DNA from: Oopsacas minuta | Taxonomy: Eukaryota; Porifera; Hexactinellida; Lyssacinosida; Leucopsacidae | Assembly: GCA_024704765.1 (NCBI GenBank) | Contig: JAKMXF010000049.1 | Coordinates: forward strand, 40,387-91,000 | DNA length: 50,614 nucleotides | Direction: 5' to 3' | Shown: positions 8,901-19,474 of the stretch, one piece after another | Layout of the letters: the number at the start of each line of letters is the position of its first letter | Numbering within the stretch: position 1 is the first letter of the stretch | Made by a program: the position numbers and the translations under genes | Notes under the pieces: generated by a model | What the model was told of the DNA's origin: nothing | The model's input: the letters and a program-made list of their open reading frames with translations, nothing else | The model's database searches: none

Positions 8901-11900
8901 CATGTAGCTGTTATGCTATCTTATAAGAAATATCACCAGCTGTTCCTACCTATTGCTTTAATTTATGAAAAACCTGAGATATTAAATGATAAGTTATTTC
9001 CTACTATGATGGATGATCAGTTTCTATTTACAAAGAATGCTATGACTGAAGGTGGGAAATGGTATGAATGTCCTAATGGTCATCCCTACTTCATTGGAGA
9101 TGTAAGTTTAGAGTAAACTATTCGTGTAATAAAGAGATATATTAATCAATATTAATAAATCTCTAAATTTCCGGAATAGTTTTTACTCTAACGTCACTTT
9201 CAAATTTCAAATTTCGACCACTGTTCCTATACAATTGCCCTATCCATCAATTGTATTCTGGATTTATTCATATTTTGTATCTAGTGTGGGAGACCTTGGG
9301 TGGTTTCTAAATGTAGAGAGTGTGGCTCCCAAGTTGGTGGGAGTAGGCATAAATTAGATGGTAAGAATAAACTCCTCGATGTAGCTAGAAATGAAACTAA
9401 AACAGGATACTTCATTGGAAAAATGAACCATGCTACAACCGTTCTTGCAGGGGAAAGGTAATTTGTGTCTGAAATCAAATCAAGGAATTGATTATTATTA
9501 TTATCTATAGGTTACTTGGCCCTGCATCAGTTAAGATAATCCGTGTATTGATTGACATCTCTTTCATCTGGTCATCTTGTTCTAAATACCCAACAGTTAG
9601 TAGCCATGTGCTTCCTTCTCTTGTGACAAAAGGATTAGATGACCCCAGAGATCTTCCTAACTTCTTCTATTTGCATCTAGAGAGAGATATTATGGATCTG
9701 GTAAAGCTAACTGGCAAGAACTTTGGTGAAGTTGTATTTTACCTCCATCTGATAATCAAATCCCTGATGGAGACATCTGAACAAACATGTGAGTAGTAGT
9801 ATTCTATATCAGCTGATCCAGCGTTCTGAGTTCTAACAATATTTTTTAGAATTAAGGGTTTATGGTTCCCTCAGTATAGAGTAGGCCGAAATTATTAGCT
9901 TAATTAAAAGTCCCGGACTGTATTAATGATTGACGTTTTTGATGGAGTATACTTTATCCTAGTTAACGAGCTTTTGGCTCGTCGCTTCGTGATGAATTCG
10001 GTGCTTTGCGCCTCGAGATAACCATTAATATCCTAATTGATTCATATTACATATATAAGTATATTATATCACGAAATCAACAGTAAATTTACATATGAGA
10101 AACTTAAAATACGAAATTCGGATTTAGCGTACTCTTTTACCACTATTTAACCTTTGCAAGCAAGTCTCTATGTATATCTTGAGATTTGGCTCATCTTTTT
10201 ACTACAGTAAAACCAGTCTTTTATACCAAAAGAAAAGTCGTTAATGACAGGTGGTCCTTGATCACAGCTTTGGAATAGCTATTCGTTTAATATCTATATC
10301 AGTCTCAATCTTTTTGAACGTGGAACACAAAAATTCAAAATTCGGTAAATCTTTGATTTTATTGTGCAGTCGTGATTACGCAATAATTTAATGGTCACTT
10401 TGACCAAATGCTAACTCATTTGGTCAAAGTGACGACGTCAGGACATGTGACATATTATGGGGAACCTGTGATTCAAATTCCAAACTTCTATCAGGTATAT
10501 TGGCTGAGCTGTGGTTAATAATGTGATCATTCAAAACCAAAAAGGTGAGAATGACCTTGTCCGAGCCAGGTCCATAATCAGCCCTGGGTGTCTTCCAGCT
10601 TCTCCAATCAATTCTGAACATATATATATATATATATATATATACTAGCGCGCTTCGCTTGCTAAATCGCTGCGACAGCTTAGTGCTACAGGTTAGCTTA
10701 AGTATTCATTAAAGAGCTAAAAAGTGTTATTGGATAATTTTGTATAATACGTTATACATGATCAATTTTGACGTATTATAAGTCTAGGATAACCTGGAAA
10801 TATGAGATTTAACATTGTTAGACTTGTATAAGTCAATTATTATTAAATATTATATAATTTAGTCAACTTATGCTGAGAATTCTCATTAAAAATTATAGAA
10901 CTACTGTTATGATTTATTGCAGAATCAGACTAATAGAAATTACGTCACCAAAATTGTAGATTGAACGTATAACACGAATTATAGTAATACATCTTCATTG
11001 AAAGATGTATTAAAAAAATAATCTGCACTACGTGCCTCGAATTCACAGAATAGGTAATTTTAAGATTTTATTATCCATGATCCATCCAAATTACATTGAC
11101 AGTGTCACCACTTCTGTGGTGACACTGGAGATGCTATGTCACTTTTGTTTAGTAATCTCGGCACTTCGTGCCTAGAATTCCAAATTTCAAAATATACATA
11201 CAGGCTTGCTCTAAACGGCCACAAAGGGTTTATTCTTACAAAATAATTTAATAACATATATGCCATATACGTATATTTGTGAATGATATTGTTCTAAATA
11301 TATCTAGAGTATAGTACTCAAAGGGGCCGTCAATTAGGAGAAGAATGGATACTTCGAGGCGCAATGCGCCGAGTTCATCGCGAAGCGACGAGCCGAAGGC
11401 TCGTTTAATGTAAATCTAAAGTATGAAAAGGAGTCGGAGTCCGCTCCTATTCTGAGTAAGAAGCGGAGGTGAGAGCGCCGCTCCCTTTCAGGGCAAGAGC
11501 TCGGAGCAAGAGCGCTCCAAATAATGAGAAGCGCTTTATGATCTGTACATGTGTTTGTATGTCCAGAATTGATTGAAGAAACTGGTAGACCCCCAGGGCT
11601 GATTTTTGGCATATGAGGCATGAATATATAAATTGGGATTACAGGCAAACATATCTGGTTCTATACACTAGAAACTTTCCAAGATATTTATAGCTTCTCT
11701 TCTACAGGCGATATTAATACTGAATTAACACAGTACGAGTTGAGAGAGCAGTGGGAGAGAGAATTTGATAAGAAATTCATTCAACCTATACTCACCTCTC
11801 TAAACACAGATGTACAGAAACAGATGGAACAGGTGCTGAGTGAAAAGGGGATAGCTAACAATCCTTTACTCAGGTTAATACAGAGATTAGTATATTAGTT

Positions 11901-14900
11901 GAATTATCTATGAATTGTCTTAAATCTTTAGAATTGTATACGAGAGAGATGAACCTGAATCAAACAGCCCGTTACCTCATCTATGGCGCTACAGAACTAT
12001 TGTGAGTCTGGAGCATTTCTCTCAGAGCTTCAGTACAGCTGATTTAAATACCAAAAACAAGTGTCCGTTAGTAGACAAGTTCCTGAAAGAAGAAAACAAA
12101 TTATTCGTGACTCGTTATTTATCAGACATTGTACAGCTACAGAGACGAGTAGGAGATAAGTTCCTACACAGATTGGATAAGAGAGAAGCTGCTAATACTT
12201 CTATTAAAGATTTCTTAGATAGAATGAAAACTGGTAAATAGTTTATAGTTATACTCTATTCTCTTTTTTGAGATGAGTTTGCCATTTTGAATTTTATTCT
12301 TAGAGAACAAACAAGAATCAGAAGAATTAGCTAGACTAGTGAAGAGTCTTGCTACAGCATGGAGTATAATTGGAGAAGATGTGAAGAAGAATGGACGTCT
12401 CAAAATGGAAGAAGCTCTAGAACAACAAGAAATAACTTATGCTACTTCTCTAGCCTACCTGCTCCCCTCCTCAACAGGAGATGGAGTGCTGATCACCTCA
12501 CTCACTGACTATCTAGTGCTGATACACAACTCATTTGTACACGCCTACAGAGACAGAGTGAAGGGGTATGCATCATTCTATTAAATGATATGTCTATAGA
12601 CATGTCTCATATCATTCTTATTGTATTAGGTCCCGTAGTGACAAGATACCACTCCGTGAATTGAATATGAGTCATATGATTGAGTATGTGGAACATCTGC
12701 AGCCTCTACTGCTGTCACAAGCTCACTACTCACTAGCTCTCGGACAAGGAAGTCAGGTGACATATGATTTTGAGGGAGTAGAACAGCAATTAATGGAACA
12801 ATTCATTCAGAACAAACCTCTTATTCTAGCAGAACATCTCCGCTTTGAATATATTCGTGAGGCTTATAACCTGGGTGTGTTTGAGCAGGTGCGACACAAA
12901 GTTCAACAGGTGAGTAACTCTTTAAAAGGAATATCTTCAGTGTTCTTTCTGTCAAACACTAATATATTTGGTTATTAATCAATATTATCTCATTATTAGA
13001 CTGAACTGAATAAAATAGTATGGAGTGCAATACGGAAAGATATGGACTCTCTTGAAGCAGTTACTGATGTTCTCCTACTACTAGATGTAGTGATTGGATT
13101 CTTATCATCAGCAGGAGGAGATCCAGAACAGAAATTGTCTTCTTATCTTTATGATGTTCTAAAATACTCTTACACGTCAGAAGGAGCTGGTCCTCTACAG
13201 AGCAGAAGAGTATGTATAATTGTACATTATCTGTAATATGTATACAATTATAGTAAACTCTCATTATAAAGAAGCTCCCAGGACATCTGTTTCATTTCGT
13301 TATAAACCCAATTACATACATTCAAGCAATCACTTTGATATAACCGAAGAAGATTACTGTCTGTCTTTATATTTGTACTAATATACTTACCTATTTTATT
13401 GAAGGTATAAATACTTGGCAACTTCTTACTTCCTTCCTTCCACGTGGCAATTTGAATTTCTGAGTTCTAGTTGTATTAATTTGGGGATATAGATGTGTAC
13501 CCATTGTCTATTGTCTAGAATGTGCTATTTCCACCACTTCTCAGTTCTCACAGTTATTACAATTAATTATACAACGGTTTTGTTTACTAATATTTACATT
13601 TATTCTTTCTTTCTACAGGCAGAGAGTGCATTGCGTTTGAAACATATACTGAGCTTTTGGGAATTTATGTCAATAGAGAAAGCTCGTAAACTTTGTCTCC
13701 ATGGTCAGGTGAGTACCAGGTGTATTTGGTTGACATCTATTTATCCAGCACACATCTTGTAATTACTGATTAGAGTATTACTAGATCACCAAAAATTACT
13801 GTGAAGATTTAGAATATAATATTCTAACGTCAAAATTTCCTATTATAATTCAAAATAAATATAGAATTTGTTATCGAGTTTGAGGAATATCGATTCTACT
13901 GTCCCAATTGCCTCTATATATTGGGACATTTTGAAATCGCCAAATTATCACTTGCTCAGATTGTAACCTTTTTCCAATATAGATTACCTACTCTTCTCTG
14001 AAAGATGAGTTTCAGGAAGTTGTGAGTGAGGAGGAGAAACAACAAATAATACGAAGTTGTAACCACTTTCCAGTAGAGAAAATTTTGGTATTTCTTCATG
14101 ATTTTATTCTCTTCTTTGTGCGAGAGAGAGATGCTGTAGAGAAGGACTTTGGGTGAGGACGCGAACAATATATAAAAGACCATAGCCTACTAAATATAAG
14201 GCCTAACAGTAAAAGTACCAGGGATGAAGTATTAGCTGAAAGCATTTATATACATGGTCTTTTTATTGTAGAAAAGATACATTTTTGCCTGAATAAATAT
14301 TTTGCAGATTTGTAGGACATCAAATTTTATACAGAAAATGGTAAAAACTTTTAGAAATGTATAAAAATATGTGGCTAGTAAGCATTTATTTAGCAAAATA
14401 TGTTATTCTTTGATGCCTTGTAGAACGTTAAATATTGCATTTATCAACTCAAAGTGAATAAATGAAATGATCTATGGATCCTTTTATACAAAATGTCAAA
14501 AGTTTGTTATTCAAAAGTTGGCTCGTTGTTGAGTTAAGGTAGAGACCATGGATGACAAGTTTTTATGAATATTCAATTATAACTCGAGAATCATTACAAT
14601 TATCGTAAATCAGGATAGTCAATTTATACAATTTAGCCGACTTCCCATACCCTTGTAATACATTTTGATAGGAAATAATTGAAGAGTATTGCAGAATATT
14701 GAAAATGACCATATATGGGCATCGTCACATTGGTGTGAGAGATATCATATCAAAATGTATTGCAAGGGTATGGGAAGTTGGGTAAATAGTATAAATTGCC
14801 TATCCTGATTTTATGATCATGTAAATGATTCTCGAGTTATAATTGAATATTCATAAAAACTTGTCATCCATGGTCTCTACCTTAACTCAACAACGAGCCA

Positions 14901-16001
14901 ACTTTTGACATTTTGTATAAAAGGATCCATAGATCATTTCATTTATTCACTTTGAGTTGATAAATGCAATATTTAACGTTCTACAAGGCATCAAATAATG
15001 ACATATTTTGCTAAATAAATGCTTACTAGCCACATATTTTCACACATTCCTATAAGTTTTTACCATTTATTTGTGTAAAATTTGCTGTTCTACAAAAATG
15101 TAATACATTTATTCAGCTAAAAATGCATTTTTCTGTAATAAAGAAACTATGTCTATAAATGATTTCGGCTAATACTGCATCCCTGGTGCCAAAAATTCGA
15201 GTTACTGTTAGGCCTTATGTTTAGTAGACTATGAAAAGACAAATTTATTGAATAATACAGAAATACTAATTAGTTTTGATATCCTAAATTCCCTATATAA
15301 TCTATTAACTACACAATTCAACTAAATATGAACCATAAGGTTAACTAATAACTATGTGAACGTTACAAATTCTATATTTTCTATATTCGCAGAATTCATA
15401 AAACTTGTATAAATACTGCATGGGCACTCTTTGTCGGCTCATTAACGTTTCAATGTACAATGGGTAACACTTTATTTTTTCTATACTAGCCTGGAATGGA
15501 AGCACCCCAGGGGATTCGTAACCAGAGACGTAGCCAGGATGCGGCACATGGGGCACATGCCGAACCTAAATTGAGTGTGTCCGCAAAGTTTTTACATAGA
15601 AATGTATTACAGCTTTACAGGTGCGGTATTGTACATTATTTAACAAAAATTTGTACAATAATAAGGACTTAGATTTGAGAATACGATTTGTGAAGTCAGG
15701 TACTGTGTAATGGGATTACTGATATTAGTATACGGATTCAAACAACACTCAATAATATATGTGCATAGCATATAATGTGTGTACTGCAGATGCCATACCT
15801 AAGTAGTTTACTGTATTTAAATTTGATTTTTATAGACTGAGGGAAAGCATAATGGAATATGCTGAAGAGAATGATTGGAAACTCCCTGAAGGGTTCTGTA
15901 AATTTCCTGAAGGAATCAAACTATCACAATGCGCCTCTGCTTGGTCTGTGTTAGCTGTATTAGAACACAGTATTACTAACACATATGTTACTGACTTATA
16001 A
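5963..16001 (+). CDS. RNF213: RNF213-type E3 ligase, C-terminal 899 codons (5'-partial)
   Basis: Thirteen in-phase exons end at a TAA: 5963-6091, 7453-7551, 8727-9101, 9285-9457, 9511-9788, 11708-11873, 11932-12233, 12304-12565, 12630-12909, 13000-13209, 13619-13708, 13983-14152, 15836-16001. All introns are GT..AG, and the lengths sum to exactly 900 codons. The diagnostic part is the RZ zinc finger (KWYECPNGHPYFIGD, then CGRPWVVSKCRECG) with C191, H195, C211 and C214, numbered within this part. In RNF213 this finger is needed for ubiquitylation, including of bacterial LPS. The helical C-terminal domain follows. About 700 residues lie between finger and stop, as in the human protein. The dynein-like AAA core and RING are not in the window; no earlier exon was found in 1-5962, so the gene either runs off the left edge or is truncated. 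Confidence 0.85.
6092..7452. other. RNF213 intron with dispersed repeats
   Basis: No exon is supported between 6092 and 7452. The stretch 6735-6840, with ATAACCCTGAGCTGCAC and a CAGTYTGTCRGCTGGA-like phrase, is repeated at 28512-28615. A phrase of the type CTCCTATAGGGAGATG near 6637 has relatives near 7943, 47962 and 49160. This is typical of inactive interspersed elements. Confidence 0.55.
8140..8360 (-). repeat. Dispersed 'GGGGTAATTGGGTGCG' repeat, tandem pair
   Basis: Read on the minus strand, about 8215-8360 carries the same 120-150 bp found at 28168-28395 and 48094-48295 (AGAGATTAGGTTTCAACAT, then GGGGTAATTGGGTGCGTAGA). A second, more diverged unit lies directly beside it at about 8040-8171. 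Both are in an RNF213 intron. Confidence 0.7.
8474..8600. mobile_element. MITE with AAGGTTG...CAACCTT ends, copy 1
   Basis: The ends AAGGTTGCAACCGAA and TTTCAACCTT are imperfect inverted repeats. The interior is built from repeats of ATATTCGGTT and its complement, so the whole 127 bp can fold on itself. A longer relative is at 19699-19943. It lies in an RNF213 intron. Confidence 0.75.
10394..10433. repeat. Perfect 17-bp stem hairpin
   Basis: GTCACTTTGACCAAATG is followed by a 6-nt loop (CTAACT) and its exact reverse complement. It is intronic in RNF213. No role is apparent; it could be a micro-palindromic repeat. Confidence 0.8.
10619..10644. repeat. (AT)n microsatellite
   Basis: An uninterrupted run of about thirteen AT dinucleotides in an RNF213 intron. 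Just after it comes ACTAGCGCGC, a phrase that also occurs near 48685. Confidence 0.9.
11101..11126. repeat. Perfect 11-bp stem hairpin, TTCT loop
   Basis: AGTGTCACCAC is followed by TTCT and its exact reverse complement GTGGTGACACT, within the RNF213 intron 9789-11707. Confidence 0.75.
14181..15233. mobile_element. 1.05-kb foldback element with 7-bp target duplication
   Basis: The arms (about 14181-14670 and 14748-15233, close to 490 bp each) are near-exact inverted repeats. They start CATAGCCTACTAAATATAAG and end CTTATGTTTAGTAGACTATG. The loop is only about 77 bp. AAAAGAC is directly repeated at 14174-14180 and 15234-15240, so the boundaries are well supported. There is no coding capacity. 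It sits wholly in the last RNF213 intron (14153-15835), whose splice sites it leaves intact. Confidence 0.92.
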
Positions 16002-17339
16002 CATGAAATATACAATGAATATATTCTTCAGTAATACACTGAATTTAGTATATAATATTATAAGAATTTGTTTATGTTTCTTTTTTGTATTTTTGATGAG
16101 TCTTAGCTCTTATTAATCTTTTACTTCCCAGAATTCTACATTTGTATACTCATTATATACTTGTATAATGAAATATTTTTGACTTATTTACTTATTTGAT
16201 ATTTACTAATTAATTTATTTGTAATATTGTAATATCTTTATATTCTCATATTAAGTCACTAATTTGAGTCTTGGGTCTATTCTACGCAAGGCTATCCGAA
16301 TTCTAACGTGGCTTGACGAAGTATATTTGCCGTGCAAGATCCGAGGATAACCCAATCAGCATTATTATGTCACCATTATGATTCCATACTTTGACTTAGA
16401 CTCTTATATCTTACAGGATCATACTAGATCATGATTTATTTGCTCAACCGATCTGAGTGCTTAACCGATTACGGCCGAAGTGTTATCTTTGTAACGAAAG
16501 GAACAGGATAATTTTACCACTTCCGCACCAAAATGAGATTTTAGCACCTTTTTGACGTCATAAAATCACACATTTTCCCGGCAGTATCTGGTTAAGTAGT
16601 AGTAAATATTGTTCTTATTACCTGTATGTTTGTAGAATCAGCAAAAATATACAATATTTATGAGAAAAGTTCTAAAATATGATTCCTACATCTAAATGAG
16701 GTTAAATGAAGTGTTTTCATAACTGGCATCCACTATATACTATATACCGGTTATAAGAACCTACTGGATATATGAATTGTGGTTCCTAGACTTATATATA
16801 TATTTCAGTAGAGTCTCTTAAGGAAGTTGACCTTTGAGACATGTTACTAGACACCTTGGTGAATAAATTCTTGTTAAGGAATTTGTTCCCAGATTGACAA
16901 GATATTTGATAATATTCCCTGACAAGACTATAGAGGGTAATGATCAAACATATGAGTCCCAGCAATCGGAATGCGATCACAGTTCCTCAGTCTCAGCCAT
17001 ATACATAGGATATAAGCGCTGCATTTGACCCAGGGTCTCTGACTGAGAATGAATATTTTCAGGCGCCACAAGAAGTTGCGCAATACAGAACCAAATGTTT
17101 CACAAATACACTTTCAGCAGACAAACAACGAAGGCTGCCAAACAATTTAAGGGACTAGACATCGATGTTATGAAAATAATTAATCTCGACACACTTTTCG
17201 CAGCAAATTTTCTAAGACTCAGAAAAGGGACTACGCATTAATCGATATCCAACGACAACTATTACATAGTGTGATACCACTATCAAAATTAGCGAATACT
17301 GGAGAGTGGAGACAATCTAGATGACTCCATACTAACTGC
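16002..17339. other. Intergenic after RNF213; repeat copy B
   Basis: No gene is recognised. 16601-16785 resembles 5640-5835 (shared phrases include TATGTTTGTAGAAT, TTTCTACATC-like, AATGAAGTGTTTTCATAAC and the ACTATATACYRYATA stretch). It is copy B of the 'GGTTATAAGAACA' repeat family. Confidence 0.6.
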
Positions 17340-17690
17340 AGAGGCCTTACGAAATCAGCTATTGAGCCAATCCTCCCCTCATGGAGACATCCACGAAAAA
17401 TCTTACTCTTCGGCCTGGAACAAATGGAGAACATGGTGCAATAAATGGATTGTATCAATTTCACAAACTGCAGTGTCGTTTGCAAGTATCATAAGCATCG
17501 TGAGGCCACTAATAATTATTGCTAGTAAATTCATTACTTTGAGAGTAAATGATTTGATGTCTGCGGGTAGTACTCGGACAGTCTTGAGAAGTTTAGATAC
17601 GTTCCATGTGAAACGTACTACCTTGGGTTGGGTTGTTTCAATACCCTTGAGCAAAACTTGGAAAGGGAAAACCTCAAAACAATAGAATAA
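17340..17690 (+). pseudogene. Decayed tyrosine-recombinase (DIRS/Ngaro/Crypton-like) fragment
   Basis: The conceptual peptide SYSSAWNKWRTWCNKW, preceded in this region by a PSWRHP-like phrase in another frame, resembles the N-terminal SAM-like core-binding region of transposon tyrosine recombinases (typically a W..GT...Y...W..W..WC pattern). The open frame continues for about 107 codons but later similarity is weak, and no catalytic R-H-R-Y set is seen. It is probably a frameshifted remnant. Identification rests on one motif, so confidence is low. Confidence 0.35.
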
Positions 17691-17699
17691 TAACTTCGC

Positions 17700-19474
17700 A
17701 TCCAAGCGATACAGAACTATGCCTTATAAACCCTGAAAAATTACATTGAGAAAGAACCGCTCAAACCTGGAGATGTTAACAACTGAAGGTTACTTGTTAC
17801 CGGTTACTAAGGAAAGTGTTAAATTGCGCCAGCTTACAGCATAAGCAAACTAAATCATTGCCCCTAGCGTAGATTGAAGAAGAACCTGAATCTACTTTAC
17901 CCCGCTCCGTGGGGCTCGTCGAATTATTCCATTAGTTAATTATGTACCTAGTACCTATATGGCTATATCATAAATCATTATAAATTTACTTACGAAGAAT
18001 TTGGATTCAGGGTACGTACTTTTGTTATCCCAGTGTAGCAGTTGAGGTCTAGTATCAATATTTTGAAATTTATATTATTTTGCATACCATAAATCCCATT
18101 CTTGTCAACAGACAGACAGACAGAAAACAAAGAACAAACAGCAATTGAGATTTAATAATATAGATTATTATATACAGACTGGCTTATAAAGTGAATTATA
18201 ATTAATTATTGCCAATCCGGCACTATATTGTGTATTATGATACATTCTATTAAACTATCGACAAGTCAAATGGAATGTAAAATGATAAACTAGTACAAGA
18301 GGCTAGTTAATCTGTAACTTGGCAATTATTGCTTTTTCGGGATGAAAATGTTTCCCTTAGTTTCTTTCTTGATTTGGTGGTTCAATATATTCATAAGAGG
18401 CGCAGCTGATCCCACGACCCACATCAATCAGTGCGTTTTGATCAGTTCTTTAGTAATCAAGAGACTGCATTTTACTGAAATACAGTCATAATAAGCAATA
18501 TACGCAATATAAGCAATATACGCATGACTCTCAGCTCTCACGATTTCAAGTTTACAGAAAAATAATACTAAATCGCAGATCTCACGATAGAATAAAGATA
18601 TTATTCACAAATCTCGCGATTTTGAATTTATAAGGCCATAATATACATAGGATAGCTCTGTATTAGTCTGTTAAAATATATCAATTCATTAAATATACAA
18701 TTAGGCACATAATTATGTAGTTAATGAATTGATAGATCCAAGAAGACAAGGAACAACAGCTGACAAGTCTGGCCCCACACAAGACGGAGATACTTACACA
18801 CAATACCCCCGTCTTGTGTAGAACCATCCTAGTAGTTGCGACATACAAGAATTGAAATATCCTAAAGTAGTCTATATTCTAAGGATCTTACTATTGATGA
18901 GAACACAAGTCTTAGCTGATGAGATAAATTTAGAAAGGTATCATTCTTTCTGAGAAGAATTCCACCAAAGCTTTCACAAATCAAAACCTGAGATAGCAAT
19001 ACGGTATAGATAGTTCATAGCAAACTGCTATGCTACAGAAGTACAGTATCTAAACTACATAAATTTGTTAATTGCAGATTCAAACACAGAATACTATCTC
19101 TTAGAAACTCCCTATGATTCCAAAGCACAACCGAGCAATCATTATAAGATACTTATGCCATTCCTTCAAGATCCTGGATACTAAGGATACTAACAAGAAT
19201 TCGCTGATCCGTTGGCCGATTCAGTGTGAGATTATTTCTAATATGGATATGGCATAATTTCGTCTACGTATATGGAGAAGGCCTGGAGTAGCATAGTTAA
19301 TACTTTATAAGAATATTTATACCCTAGGTCTAAGTACCTATTCATTAGTGATAAGATATAATTACATTAATGTAATAATATCTTCCTATTCTGTGAAATG
19401 AATTAAAACAAGCAAATTAAATTATTAATTCAGCAAATAAATATACAAGAATGACATCAAAATAAGTAATACAG
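17700..19474. other. Intergenic, no gene seen
   Basis: I see no supported coding or RNA gene. Near 17998-18034 (minus) there is a diverged copy of the dispersed core repeat. A short (GACA)n-like run lies near 18112-18124. The rest is AT-rich sequence between the convergent 3' ends of RNF213 and SLU7. Confidence 0.55.

Larger units (their letters stand above)
9963..11406. repeat. Inverted pair of ~53-bp repeats bounding 1.3 kb
   Basis: 9963-10016 is nearly the reverse complement of 11354-11406. The phrases TCGAGGCGC, CGCGAAGCGACGAGC and GAAGGCTCGTT are shared, and each copy can form a short hairpin around ACGAGC-GCTCGT. Between them lie hairpins at 10394-10433 and 11101-11126, an (AT)n tract at 10619-10644 and a core-repeat copy at 10110-10132 (minus). 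All of this is inside one RNF213 intron (9789-11707). It may be a non-autonomous element, but no target duplication was identified. Confidence 0.55.

Noticed and set aside
11334-11648. 104-codon minus-strand frame
   Set aside because: It crosses the GC-rich inverted repeat at 11354-11406, and its composition follows that repeat.
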